Shown one piece after another: positions 10,347-19,333 of a DNA stretch of 64,000 nucleotides. The translations under genes were made by a program, and so were the position numbers. Each line of letters starts with the position of its first letter. Within the stretch, counting starts at the first letter, position 1. Under the pieces are notes generated by a model that ran no database searches, had not been told where the DNA came from, and saw only the letters and a list, made by a program, of their open reading frames with translations. Source of the stretch: Fibrobacterota bacterium (lineage in GTDB: Bacteria; Fibrobacterota; Fibrobacteria; UBA11236); the NCBI GenBank assembly GCA_028287465.1, contig JAQBPO010000089.1, forward strand, positions 1 to 64,000. Reading direction: 5' to 3'.

Positions 10347-11975
10347 CTAGGATCGGGCCTGGCCGCTGGAACCGCGCTCGATGAGCAGCCCCTCGCATTC
10401 GACGGCGTTCCCCTCATGGGCCTGGGACCGCTGCCGGGGGCTGAGGACGTGGGTCAGGACCTTCCGGGCGATTTCCGAGAAGGTGAAGCTGTAGCTCGAG
10501 AGATCGTTGTCCGTGGCCGCCTTGCTGTCGTCGAAACCGAGCACGGACATGTCCCTGGGTATGCGCACGCCCTTCTTGACGAGGTGATCGCGGGCCAGAA
10601 GGGCCATGCGATCGTTGGCTCCCAGGCAGGCCGTAAGCCCCGGCTCCTGGAGGGCCGCCGTCAGGATGGGTTCGACCCGGGCGGCCATCTTCAGCTGATG
10701 GATGTAATTCCATACCGAACCCGTCATCTGCTCCTGGGCGTAGGAGGCATAGTATCCCAGGCCGGCTTCGGTGGAGGCGGAAAGGAAGCGGTCGGCCTGT
10801 TTGCGGAACTCCTCCAGGTCTTCCGGGCCGGGCAGGGCATGGAACCGATCGTCCACTTCTTCGATGACGAACTTGCGCACGCCTTCCCCGAACCCCGCCC
10901 CCTGGAAGGATTGCAGGAGGCCGCGGAAGCGGTATTGCGACCAGAGTTCCTTATGGCAGTAGGAGAGGAAGGCGACTTTGCGGTGCCCGAGCTTGAGCAG
11001 GTATTGCCCGACCTGGCGCCCGGCCAGCAGGCCGGCCACCGTGAAGATGCGGAACGCCCAGCCGGCCAGTTCCGCCTGATGGTGCAGGGCGTTCGTGATT
11101 CCCATGTCCCAGGTGGTATCGACCACGGCCACGGGGCGATCCAGGGCGCCCGGTTTGGACTCCGGCCGCTGGACCTCCCGCAGGGTCTGCAGGGCCTGGT
11201 CCAGCTTGCGCTCGGGCAGCATGGAGGTCCAGAGGATGTAACCCAGTACGGAGTGCTTCTCCTGCAGGGCGATCAATTGGTTGCCGAAGACGGCCTTGCG
11301 GCGCTCCGGATCGAAGGGGATGACCACCACGTTGATCAGGCTCTTCCCGCCTTCGCGGCGGAGGGTGGAGAGGAATTCCGTGACGGGATAGCCGCCGCAG
11401 ATGATCTTGGAGGCCGCCTCGGGCGCGCTGATGAACACCAGGGTCCCATGGGCGCGGCGGAGATGGGGCACCAGGTAGGTCTTCTTGTGGGGTACGGCCA
11501 CGCCTTCCCCCGCGATGGCCTCCATGGCCTTGCGCAGGGTCTTGTAGGAGACAGCATAAGCCTTTTGCAGGTCCCGCAAGGAGGGCATCGCCTCTCCAGG
11601 CACGTAGATCCCGTTGAAGATGTCCTTCTCGATCTGGATTTTGAGGCGTTGCCAGCGCTGGGATTCGCCCGGCCCTGAGCTGTGGTATCCGTTCCTGCCC
11701 TCAGCGGGAGGCTGGCCCAGGTAAGCGCCGCGGTTCTTGACGATGCTGACCAGGTTCTCCGCCTTCAGGACTCCCAGGGCCGAGCACATGGCGGCCGCGG
11801 AAACCTGGGCCTGGCGCGCCAATACGCGGATGGGAGGCAGCCGGTCGCCTTGCGACCAGGAACCCGCCTTTATCTCACCCCGGACATGGGTCAGGGATTT
11901 TTGCACGGCCGGATGGATTCGCTGCAAAGAATGCTCCCCACGCCCGGGAATCACGGAAATACCCGGGCCGTTCAA
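10347..11975 (-). CDS. Transcription regulator with two GntR winged-helix domains and a LacI-type sensor
   Basis: 542 residues from a TTG at 11975. Two GntR-like winged helices lie in tandem. The first (about 20-92) has the pattern GDRLPPIRVLARQAQVS and LKAENLV, and the second (about 105-170) has PGEAMPSLRDLQKAYAVS, TLRKAM and EGVAVP. A periplasmic-binding-protein-like effector domain (about 175-520) follows, ending with the LacI/GalR-style SVLGFDDSKAATDNDLSS. Such sensors usually bind sugars. It lies between rhaB and lutA on the same strand, so it may control the lut genes, the rha genes or both. The start is uncertain: no ATG lies in frame, AGAG precedes the TTG by about five bases, and a GTG at 11954 is an alternative. 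Confidence 0.8.
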   Translation of the reverse strand: MNGPGISVIPGRGEHSLQRIHPAVQKSLTHVRGEIKAGSWSQGDRLPPIRVLARQAQVSAAAMCSALGVLKAENLVSIVKNRGAYLGQPPAEGRNGYHSSGPGESQRWQRLKIQIEKDIFNGIYVPGEAMPSLRDLQKAYAVSYKTLRKAMEAIAGEGVAVPHKKTYLVPHLRRAHGTLVFISAPEAASKIICGGYPVTEFLSTLRREGGKSLINVVVIPFDPERRKAVFGNQLIALQEKHSVLGYILWTSMLPERKLDQALQTLREVQRPESKPGALDRPVAVVDTTWDMGITNALHHQAELAGWAFRIFTVAGLLAGRQVGQYLLKLGHRKVAFLSYCHKELWSQYRFRGLLQSFQGAGFGEGVRKFVIEEVDDRFHALPGPEDLEEFRKQADRFLSASTEAGLGYYASYAQEQMTGSVWNYIHQLKMAARVEPILTAALQEPGLTACLGANDRMALLARDHLVKKGVRIPRDMSVLGFDDSKAATDNDLSSYSFTFSEIARKVLTHVLSPRQRSQAHEGNAVECEGLLIERGSSGQARS

Positions 11976-12262
11976 GTGACTCTAGCATAGTAAATCGCGA
12001 AGGACCATCCCGCCGGGCATGCCCGCGAGAATCCGTTTCCCTGCGGTAATCGGATCCCGCCTGGTCTTTGGATCGGTTCTTCCTCCGGCGCATCCGTTCC
12101 CCGTCCGTTACCGGTCCGGGTCGCTCCCACGCGCCTCAAGCTGCTCCCCCCGGTCCCGCAACATCCGGAAGCGGGGGCCCGCAGTCTCTTCCATCCTTTT
12201 ATTCCATCCAATACGCCGCCGCCGCGTTGCTCAAGCGCGCCGATCGGTTTCCCACCTGCCCG
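11976..12262. other. Intergenic region between rhaB and the GntR-type regulator
   Basis: 287 bp, GC-rich. It should hold the promoter of the regulator gene (minus strand) and the end of the rhaB transcript, but I see no T-tailed hairpin and no convincing -35/-10 pair. Short open frames here lack ribosome binding sites and recognisable products. Confidence 0.4.
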
Positions 12263-13729
12263 CTAGGCGGTCTTCAAGGCCTCGAACCGCTTGGCGGCCC
12301 CATGCCATGCCCCCGCATCCCTCGGCGCGAAAGCCTCGATGGGGAAGGACCGGCGCACCACGGAACGGATGTCCCCGGTTTCCTGTCCCAGGGTCTTGGC
12401 CTGGATCAGCAGGTTCCCGATGGCCGTGGCTTCCACGGGACCGGCCTGGACCGGCAATTGCACCGCGTCCGCCGTGAACTGGTTCAGGAGACGGTTACGG
12501 CTGCCGCCGCCGACGATGTGCAGGGTCTTGAACTTCCGGCCTGTGGCCGCGGCGCATTCCCCCAGGGTCTTGGCGTAGAGGAGGGCCAGGCTCTCCAGCA
12601 CGCAGCGGATCATGCTGCCGGGATCGGTGGGGATGGGCTGGCCGGTCTCGCGGCAGAAGTCCACGATCTTCCCGGGCATCCTGCCCGGCTTGCCGAAACG
12701 GGGATCCTCCGGGTCGATGAGGCTGCGCAGGGGTTCCGCGGCCTCGGCCATGGCTGTCAGGTCCTGGTAATCGTATTCATTGCCCAACTCGGACCAGGCG
12801 CGCTTGCATTCCTGAACGATCCAAAGGCCGACGATATTCTTGCGGAACATCGTCGTGCCCGCGTATCCGGCCTCGTTCGTGAAATTGTATTTGCGGCTGA
12901 GGGCGTCGATGATGGGCGCGCCCAGTTCGGCGCCCAGCAGGGACCAGGTCCCGGAACTGAGGAAGGCCCAATCCTGGCCTTGCCCGGGAACCGCGGCCAC
13001 GGCGGCGGCGGTATCGTGGGAACAGGTGGCGATCACCTGGACGCCCTTGAGATTGGTTTCCAGGGCGACCTCGTTCTGCAAGGGGCCCAGGCGCGTTCCC
13101 GACGCGACCAGGGCGGGAAAGAGCTTCTTCGGCAGGCCGAGGCTCGCGATGAGGCCCCAGGCCCAATCCTTTTTGACGGGATTGAACAACTGGGAGGTGC
13201 TGGCCAGGGACGCTTCCCCGTTGGGCGCCCCCGACAGCAGATAATTGAAATAATCCCCGATGTTGAGGAAGCGATCGGCCCACTCCAGCACTTCCGGGCG
13301 TTGCTGCGCGTCCATGAAAAGCTGGTAGAGGGTATTGATCTGCATGAACTGGATGCCGGTCTCGGCGAAGATCCGGTCCGCGGGAACCTTCGCGAACGCC
13401 TTCTCCATCGCCCCGTCCGTGCGGGAATCGCGGTAGTGGTAGGCATTGGTCACCATGGACTCCTTTTCCTTGAACAGGACATAGTCCACGCCCCAGGCGT
13501 CCGTGCTGATGCCGCTGATGGGCGCCCCGCGGGAGGCGGCCTTGCGCAGGCCCTCCTTCGCTTCCGAGAACAGGTTGAGGAGATCCCAGCGCAAGGTCCC
13601 CTGGATGGTGACGGGGACGTTGGCGAACCGGTGGATCTCTTCGACCGTCAGCTTGCCCTGATCCAGGGATCCGAGCATGACCCGGCCGCTTTCCGCGCCC
13701 AGATCGATGGCCAGATAATGCTTTTCCAT
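12263..13729 (-). CDS. rhaB: Rhamnulokinase
   Basis: FGGY-family kinase, 488 residues, that phosphorylates L-rhamnulose to L-rhamnulose 1-phosphate. The N-terminal ATPase-fold half begins YLAIDLGAESGRVMLG and contains GISTDAWGVDYVLF and the substrate-region DSRTDGAM. The C-terminal half has the phosphate-binding SSGTWSLLGAE and the adenosine-region HIVGGGSRN. These match RhaB rather than xylulo- or glycerol kinases. Start ATG at 13729 has AGAGGA about four bases upstream. It follows rhaDE by 43 bp, so the two are cotranscribed. No L-rhamnose isomerase or transporter is visible in the window. Confidence 0.95.
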   Translation of the reverse strand: MEKHYLAIDLGAESGRVMLGSLDQGKLTVEEIHRFANVPVTIQGTLRWDLLNLFSEAKEGLRKAASRGAPISGISTDAWGVDYVLFKEKESMVTNAYHYRDSRTDGAMEKAFAKVPADRIFAETGIQFMQINTLYQLFMDAQQRPEVLEWADRFLNIGDYFNYLLSGAPNGEASLASTSQLFNPVKKDWAWGLIASLGLPKKLFPALVASGTRLGPLQNEVALETNLKGVQVIATCSHDTAAAVAAVPGQGQDWAFLSSGTWSLLGAELGAPIIDALSRKYNFTNEAGYAGTTMFRKNIVGLWIVQECKRAWSELGNEYDYQDLTAMAEAAEPLRSLIDPEDPRFGKPGRMPGKIVDFCRETGQPIPTDPGSMIRCVLESLALLYAKTLGECAAATGRKFKTLHIVGGGSRNRLLNQFTADAVQLPVQAGPVEATAIGNLLIQAKTLGQETGDIRSVVRRSFPIEAFAPRDAGAWHGAAKRFEALKTA

Positions 13730-13772
13730 GGTCCTCTTTTCCCTTACCTTGTTCTGGGGCCTTCGAACCGCT

Positions 13773-15872
13773 TCAGCGCGGGAAGGACTGGATGTTCCCG
13801 GCGTCCACGTTCAGGATATTGCCCGTGGATTTGAACGATGCGTCGCTGGCGAAGAAGAAGACGGCCTCGGCGATGTCCTCCGGGAAGACGTTGCGCTTGA
13901 GCAGGCTGCGCTGGCGGTAGTGTTCCTCCAGCTGGTCGTCGTTGATCTTGTTGGAGACCGCGCGCTCCTTGCGCCAATCGCCCTGCCAGATCTTGGATCC
14001 GCGGAGCACCGCGTCCGGGTTCACCACGTTGACGCGGATGCCCTTGGGAGCGCCTTCGAGCGCCAGGCAGCGGGCCAGGTGGATCTCCGCGGCCTTGGCG
14101 GTGCAATAGGCGGCGGCTCCCGGGGAGGCGGCCAGCCCGTTCTTGCTGGAGATGAAGATCATGGACGCGTCCAGCCCCTGCGCCAGGAGAACCTTGTAGC
14201 CTTCCCGCGATACCAGGAAATAACCCGTGGCCAGGATGCTGATGTTCTTGTTCCAGAGGTCCAGGCTGGTATCCTCATAGGCGGCGGCGGATGCGATGCC
14301 CGCATTGTTGACCAGGATGTCCAGGCCGCCGAATTCACGGGCGCAGACCTTGAGGGAGTCGATTACCGAAGCCTCGTCCGTCACGTTGCAGACGGCGATG
14401 CGCACGGCGTCCTTGCCGTACCTCGCCTTCAATTCGTCTTCGGTCTCCTTGAGGCGGCCCGCGTCGATGTCCGTGAGGCAGACCACCGCGCCTTCGTCCA
14501 GCAAGCGGATGGCCGTGGCCTTGCCGATGCCGCCCGCCCCGCCGGTGATGAGGGCGATGCGGGACGCCAGCGCCTTGGGCTTGGGCATGCGGCGGAGCTT
14601 GGCCTCTTCCAGGGCCCAGTACTCGATGTCGAAGGCTTCCTGCTCGGGCAGGCCCACGTATTGATCGATGGTGGACGCGCCGCGGATGACATTGATGGCG
14701 TTGACGTAGAACTCGCCCGCGATGCGGGCCGTGGCCTTGTCGCCCGCGAAGGAGAACATCCCCACGCCCGGGACCAGGATGATGACCGGATAGGGATCGC
14801 GCATGGCCGGGGAATCCGGGCGCTTGCAACGGCCGTAATAGGCCGCGTACTCGTTGCGGTACCCTTCCAGGAGCCCGTCCAGGCCGGCGAGGATGCCTTC
14901 GATCCCGTCCTTGGCCGGATCGATCTCGACGAACAGGGGGAAGATCTTGGTGCGCAGGAAATGGTCCGGGCAGGACGTGCCCATGGCCGCGAGCTCCCTG
15001 GCCTGGCGGGAGCATACGAAATCCAGCACCTCGGCAGAGTCGTTGAAATGGCCGACCTTGCGGTTCTCCTTGCTGAGCTTGCCGCGCAGGGCGGGCATCA
15101 GGCGGGTCGCGAATTCGTCGCGCGCGTCCTTGGCCAGCGCCGCCGTCTTCGGCCCGCCGAAGGCCGAGCCCTTGTCCAGGCCGTCGATATGGTCCTGCGC
15201 CTTCTGGATCACCCGCAGGGTATTCTGGTAGCACTCCTTCGAGGTCTTGCCCCAGGTGAAGAAGCCGTGCCCGCCGAGCATGATTCCCTTCAGGTGGGGC
15301 TTGGCCTTGCACATGGCCTCCAGCTTGAGCCCCAGGTCGTAGCCGGGACGCTGCCAGGGTATCCAGCCGAGTTCGCCCTCGAAGATCTTCTGGGTGATGG
15401 CTTCGCCGTTCCTGGACGCGGCGATGGCGATGACGGAATCCGGATGCACGTGATCGACGTGCTTGAAGGGGATATAGGCGTGCAACGGCGTATCGATGCT
15501 GGCCGCGCGGGCGTTCAGGTTGAAGGTGCAATGGGGCAGGTAGCCCACCATCTCGTCCTCGTTGCCAAGGCCGCGGTACAGGCCCTTGAGCGCTTGCAGC
15601 TTTTCCAGGTAGAGGGTGGAGAAACCGTCCAGCTTCATGCTGCCGATATCCCCGCCGGAACCCTTGACCCACAGGACCTCGACGTCCTTGCCGGTCAGGG
15701 GATCCTTCATGGCGACCTTGGCGGACGTGTTGCCGCCCCCGTAATTGGTGACGCGCAGATCGGAGCCGAGCAGGTTCGATCGGTAGAGGAGCAATTGTTC
15801 TTCGGAAAGGCCGAGGCAGGCTTGCTCGTCCCACTTGTCGGGGATGAGGGTGGTCTTGACGGGGGGCATCAT
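13773..15872 (-). CDS. Bifunctional rhamnulose-1-phosphate aldolase / lactaldehyde dehydrogenase (RhaEW type)
   Basis: 699 residues. The N-terminal class II aldolase/adducin-type domain (about 20-400) carries zinc-ligand motifs HVDHVHPD and LGGHGFFTWG. It cleaves rhamnulose 1-phosphate to DHAP and L-lactaldehyde. The C-terminal short-chain dehydrogenase domain (about 430-699) has the nucleotide motif TGGAGGIGKA, NNAG, and YCTAK with the catalytic Tyr and Lys. In characterised homologues (RhaEW/YuxG) this half acts on lactaldehyde, giving L-lactate. A strong Shine-Dalgarno (AAGGAGAG) precedes the start. A candidate operator lies at 15925-15945. The lactate product links this gene to lutABC about 4-5 kb downstream. 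Confidence 0.93.
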   Translation of the reverse strand: MMPPVKTTLIPDKWDEQACLGLSEEQLLLYRSNLLGSDLRVTNYGGGNTSAKVAMKDPLTGKDVEVLWVKGSGGDIGSMKLDGFSTLYLEKLQALKGLYRGLGNEDEMVGYLPHCTFNLNARAASIDTPLHAYIPFKHVDHVHPDSVIAIAASRNGEAITQKIFEGELGWIPWQRPGYDLGLKLEAMCKAKPHLKGIMLGGHGFFTWGKTSKECYQNTLRVIQKAQDHIDGLDKGSAFGGPKTAALAKDARDEFATRLMPALRGKLSKENRKVGHFNDSAEVLDFVCSRQARELAAMGTSCPDHFLRTKIFPLFVEIDPAKDGIEGILAGLDGLLEGYRNEYAAYYGRCKRPDSPAMRDPYPVIILVPGVGMFSFAGDKATARIAGEFYVNAINVIRGASTIDQYVGLPEQEAFDIEYWALEEAKLRRMPKPKALASRIALITGGAGGIGKATAIRLLDEGAVVCLTDIDAGRLKETEDELKARYGKDAVRIAVCNVTDEASVIDSLKVCAREFGGLDILVNNAGIASAAAYEDTSLDLWNKNISILATGYFLVSREGYKVLLAQGLDASMIFISSKNGLAASPGAAAYCTAKAAEIHLARCLALEGAPKGIRVNVVNPDAVLRGSKIWQGDWRKERAVSNKINDDQLEEHYRQRSLLKRNVFPEDIAEAVFFFASDASFKSTGNILNVDAGNIQSFPR

Positions 15873-15924
15873 ATCTCTCCTTAGGCCGGCAATAGGGATT
15901 GGGTCGGCCGTTCCCTAAGGTAAT

Positions 15925-15945
15925 ATGTTTTCAAAGTGAAAGTAT
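15925..15945. promoter_or_regulatory. Candidate DeoR-regulator operator upstream of rhaDE
   Basis: A 21-bp site centred on TTTCA-N3-TGAAA, 53 bp upstream of the rhaDE start in an AT-rich stretch. Its reverse complement matches the site at 16774-16794, upstream of the deoR-type gene, at 18 of 21 positions. Confidence 0.7.
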
Positions 15946-15980
15946 TCCGTTTTTTATATTTTTAATATGCAAAATGGGGA

Positions 15981-16760
15981 TTACTGGGCCAATTGGAGCT
16001 TTACCCCCTGGGAGCGTAGGGATTCTTTGATTTCCCGGGAAATCTGACCCTCCGTGATGATGGTGTCGATTTTAGCCAGGGGCCAGAAGTAGGACACGGA
16101 TACCTTGTTCCACTTGGTGGAATCGGCCAGGGCCACGACCTTGCGGCTGATGGACGCCAAAGCCTTCTTGATTTCCGTTTCCGACTGGTTGACCTCGCCC
16201 AGGCCCCGCGTGGCATGCACGCTATGCACCCCCATCAGGCAGAGTTCGACTTCCAGCCTGGACAGGAACGCCACCGCTTCCGGGCCCACGATGGAGGCGG
16301 ACTCGTGGCGCAGGGTGCCGCCTGGCATGAGCACGTTGACGCCCTGGGCGTCCACCAGCTGGGTGGCCACCGCCAGGCTGTTGGTGACCACGGTAAGGCC
16401 CTTGCGGTTGCCCAGCTCCCGCGCGACCGCCAGGGACGTGGTGCTGGCGTCCAGGGCCACCACCATTCCGTCCTGGATCAGGGAAGCGGCCATGCGACCG
16501 ATGGCCTGCTTCTCCTCGACCTGGTTGCGCAAGCGGACGTCCATGGGCATCTCTGGCGCGTCCTTTTCCCGGGGCGCCACCGCGCCCCCGTAGGTCCGGA
16601 TGAGCTTGTTCTGCTGGGTGAGGGCTTCCAGGTCCGCCCGGATGGTGGCCCCGGTGACCCGCAATTGCTTGCTGAGCTCCATCACCGATACGCGCCGGCG
16701 GGACGACAACAGGCCGAGGATCTTCTCACGGCGCTCGTCTCTGAATTTGATGGTCCGCAT
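15981..16760 (-). CDS. DeoR-family transcription regulator, probably of the rha genes
   Basis: 259 residues. The N-terminal helix-turn-helix (about 5-60) reads RREKILGLLSSRRRVSVMELSKQL with the recognition stretch RVTGATIRADLEAL. The DeoR sensor domain (about 75-255) has the sugar-phosphate-binding GMVVALDASTTSLAVAREL and the TNSLAVA motif. DeoR-type regulators are usually relieved by a phosphorylated sugar intermediate. Start ATG 16760 (MRTIKFRDERR) has AGGAG five bases upstream; a longer frame to 16874 would add an untypical tail. It is directly upstream of rhaDE, and both genes carry the same palindrome, which suggests autoregulation plus control of rhaDE-rhaB. Confidence 0.92.
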   Translation of the reverse strand: MRTIKFRDERREKILGLLSSRRRVSVMELSKQLRVTGATIRADLEALTQQNKLIRTYGGAVAPREKDAPEMPMDVRLRNQVEEKQAIGRMAASLIQDGMVVALDASTTSLAVARELGNRKGLTVVTNSLAVATQLVDAQGVNVLMPGGTLRHESASIVGPEAVAFLSRLEVELCLMGVHSVHATRGLGEVNQSETEIKKALASISRKVVALADSTKWNKVSVSYFWPLAKIDTIITEGQISREIKESLRSQGVKLQLAQ

Positions 16761-16773
16761 CGGGCTCCTGGAT

Positions 16774-16794
16774 ATACTTTCAGGTTGAAAATAT
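16774..16794. promoter_or_regulatory. Candidate autoregulatory operator upstream of the deoR-type gene
   Basis: Same TTTCA-N3-TGAAA core as at 15925-15945, 13 bp upstream of the deoR-type start codon, flanked by AT-rich arms (ATAC...ATAT). The two sites agree at 18 of 21 bases in opposite orientation. It overlaps the likely -10/+1 region, as expected for a repressor site. Confidence 0.7.
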
Positions 16795-16946
16795 AATCTA
16801 GCGAAATCCCGTGATTCGCGGGGGTGGTCCCCGGGTTTATTTTCGACTTCGCCCAATGGCGCCGCAATCGCCATCGCCAGGCCCTATCCCGGGAGGCATC
16901 GAATGGTTATTTTCCCAAAAAGCCCTAAACCGGCAAAGGGGGGGCG

Positions 16947-17909
16947 ATGGATTTCGGCAAACTAAAGGATGTACGGGACATAGACTTCACCTTGCCTCCG
17001 GACGATCCGGCCACGGCCTCCGTGCTCGCCAAGGCGTCGGCCGCCTCACCGGCCACGCAAGCCGGGACCTCGGCGACGGACCGTACCGGATTCAATCCGC
17101 TCCGCGTCCACATAGGCTGTCCCGTCTGGCAGGACGAGGATCTGGCCCGGAAACTATGCCCCAAGGGCACCGCCAAGGCCAGGCGCCTGGCCTGCTACTC
17201 CCGTCAATTCAACGCCCTGGAGCTTAACTCCACCGGTTACGGCCTGGACCAGGGCCGCATCCGCCATTGGGCCGGGGAAACGCCGCCGGGATTCCGCTTT
17301 TGCCCCAAGGTCCCGCGGGACGTAACCCATGTTCCGAATCTGGACGGGGTCTGGGATCTCTATGACTCCCATTGCGAGGCCGCGGAAGCGTTCGGCTCCC
17401 GCCTCGGCTTCTTCCTCATGCAATTCCCCGAGGCCTTCGGGCCGTCCCGGTTCGCGGAACTGGAGCGCTTCCTCCAAGCCAAGGCTTCCAGGCTGCCCTT
17501 GGCCGTGGAAGTGCGGCATCCGGCCTGGTTCCTGAATGAAAAGTGGAAACACCGCCTTTTCGATCTGATGGAAGCCCATGGAGTCGCCTCGGTCCTCACG
17601 GACACGGCCGGACATCGCGAAGTACTGCACCAAAGGCTCACTACCCGGTCCGCCTTCATCCGTTTCAACGGGGTGGCGGTGGGAGCGGGGGATTTCCGGC
17701 GCCTGGACGAATGGGCCGCGCGCATCAGGAGCTGGATGGATCAGGGGCTGGACGACCTCTACCTGTTCGCGCACCTCGATCCCGTCGGTGATTCCGCGGA
17801 ACTGGCGGCGCATTTCATCAGGAGCCTGAAGGCAGCCACGGGGCTGGACCTGGCGGAGCCGCGCATCCGGAACGAGGCGGAGGACGAAGAGCCGAGCCTG
17901 GCGCTTTGA
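16947..17909 (+). CDS. DUF72 (YecE-like) protein
   Basis: 320 residues with the DUF72 TIM-barrel-like domain at about 50-300. Visible family motifs are VHIGCPVW, FNALELNSTGYG, FRFCPKVPRDVTH, FFLMQFPEAFGP, LAVEVRHPAW, FIRFNG and LYLFAHLDPVGDSAELAAHF. An extra Ala/Thr-rich N-terminal 45 residues precede the core. The biochemical role of DUF72 is not established. The ATG at 16947 follows AGGGGGGG. It is transcribed divergently from the deoR-type gene, so the 186-bp gap holds both promoters. Confidence 0.9.
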   Translation: MDFGKLKDVRDIDFTLPPDDPATASVLAKASAASPATQAGTSATDRTGFNPLRVHIGCPVWQDEDLARKLCPKGTAKARRLACYSRQFNALELNSTGYGLDQGRIRHWAGETPPGFRFCPKVPRDVTHVPNLDGVWDLYDSHCEAAEAFGSRLGFFLMQFPEAFGPSRFAELERFLQAKASRLPLAVEVRHPAWFLNEKWKHRLFDLMEAHGVASVLTDTAGHREVLHQRLTTRSAFIRFNGVAVGAGDFRRLDEWAARIRSWMDQGLDDLYLFAHLDPVGDSAELAAHFIRSLKAATGLDLAEPRIRNEAEDEEPSLAL

Positions 17910-17949
17910 TCCGATCCGCTTTTTGCGGAATCGGAAAGGACCAATGGCT

Positions 17950-19215
17950 TCAGCGCGGGAACAGGTCCGCGCAGGGCGCGCGCCTGCCGCCCCAATCCCC
18001 GAAACGGTCGTCCATGGTGAAATCCCCCTGGGCCGAGCGCCGGTAGACCGCGCCGGACTCGAGGGAATCCCCCGCCGCGGTCAGCCTGGCCTTGTAATGG
18101 GCGCGGGGGATAGCGTCCTCGGGGTCGTCCGCCATGCCCGCCGGGAAATCCCCGTAGAGGTAGACCGGGGAGGTGGTGACCGGGGCCGGTCCGTTGGTGA
18201 TGAGCATTTCCGGGTACCCGTCCCACCGGATATAGCCCCAGGCCGCGTTTTCGGTCTTCGCGAGGAACAGGGCGCCGCTCCCGCCCTTGCCGTTCCCGAG
18301 GGTCTGGTCCACCTTCCAGCAGGAGACCACGGTATCGCTCGCGTTACCCAGGCTGTCCGGGTGCGCCGCCGTATCGCAATCCGCGCGTTCGCCGATCATC
18401 TTCTCCACCACGCCCATGGGCGTGCCCATCAGCTTCATCTCGAAATGCCTGAGGGCCGGCAATACATTGCCCCGGAATCTGCGGGGTCCGTGCGCGCCCG
18501 TCGTGTTTATGAGCAGATAAGGGTATTCCAGCGCGCCGGAAACGGAGTCGCGGGTCCCGTCCGACCATAGCAGGCTTCCGCCCAGGTTCTTGCCCGTCTG
18601 CCAAACGCGCAGGCGGCCCTGGGCCCCGCGGAATCCGACTTTCCAGCATCCGCCGAATCCGCTATCCCGCTTTGGAGGAGCGATGACGGTAACCGGCGGG
18701 ACGCGTTTCCCGCACGCCGAATCCGGCGGCAGGCCTTCCACGATCACGCAAACCTTGGCCGACCCGGTATCCGCCGCCTTGCGCAAGAGCAGGAGGACTT
18801 CGGCCGTCGCCCCCGCGCGGATGGAAACGGTGTCAGCGCCCTCATGGGTGAGGGTGGAATCCCCGCGCGCGGCGTCGAGCCACAGGAGGCGGGCCGAGAA
18901 AACCCGTTCCGCGCCCGCGGGAATGCCGGGCATCAGCACGGGTTGGAGGTCCCGGGCATGGAGGATCCAGGCATCCCGGATCGGGGCCATTCCGGGGCCG
19001 GAAATGGCGAGTTGCAACAGGAAATCCCCGCCTGAGGAGTCCGCGGCGGTATCGGGACGGAAGGCCTTGGATACGGAGGGAAGGTGGATGAGGGCGCGGC
19101 CTGTTCCATCCGGCGGCTCCTTATCCTCGGAGCCCGAGGGCTTTTCCAGGGGATCGCAGGCGAAGAGGCCGAGGCAGGCGAGCAGGGAGAGTATCGGGTG
19201 CGTTACCTTGGGCAT
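17950..19215 (-). CDS. Hypothetical lipoprotein, paralogue of the gene at 19420-20649
   Basis: 421 residues. The signal peptide MPKVTHPILSLLACLGLFAC ends in a lipobox (LFAC), so it is probably an envelope lipoprotein. Several pieces match the neighbouring lipoprotein: an ALIHLPSVS-like opening, GPGMAPI, IPAGAERVFSARLLWLD, THEGADTVSI, LLLRK, CVIVEGLPPDS, then two copies of a CW/CF module (GGCWKVGF and SCWKVDQTLGNGKGGSG... GYIRWDGYPEM). Start chosen from AGGAGG six bases upstream of 19215. I do not recognise a named family; the module looks like a beta-rich domain. The tandem paralogue arrangement points to local duplication followed by strong divergence. Confidence 0.75.
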   Translation of the reverse strand: MPKVTHPILSLLACLGLFACDPLEKPSGSEDKEPPDGTGRALIHLPSVSKAFRPDTAADSSGGDFLLQLAISGPGMAPIRDAWILHARDLQPVLMPGIPAGAERVFSARLLWLDAARGDSTLTHEGADTVSIRAGATAEVLLLLRKAADTGSAKVCVIVEGLPPDSACGKRVPPVTVIAPPKRDSGFGGCWKVGFRGAQGRLRVWQTGKNLGGSLLWSDGTRDSVSGALEYPYLLINTTGAHGPRRFRGNVLPALRHFEMKLMGTPMGVVEKMIGERADCDTAAHPDSLGNASDTVVSCWKVDQTLGNGKGGSGALFLAKTENAAWGYIRWDGYPEMLITNGPAPVTTSPVYLYGDFPAGMADDPEDAIPRAHYKARLTAAGDSLESGAVYRRSAQGDFTMDDRFGDWGGRRAPCADLFPR

Positions 19216-19333
19216 GGAGGTCCTCCTGGCCTGGTCATGCGGTCCCGGATGGGCCGCGGTTCCAGAACCCATTCATTGCTTGGTCCGGCTGAAATCTAAC
19301 CCGCGGGGCCGAGCCCCAACTCTCCGGGAACGC

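Noticed and set aside
12140-12200. Possible signal-recognition-particle RNA (CCGGAAG followed by a GC-rich arm)
   Set aside because: The conserved domain IV loop and flanking helix pattern are not present beyond the short CCGGAAG match.
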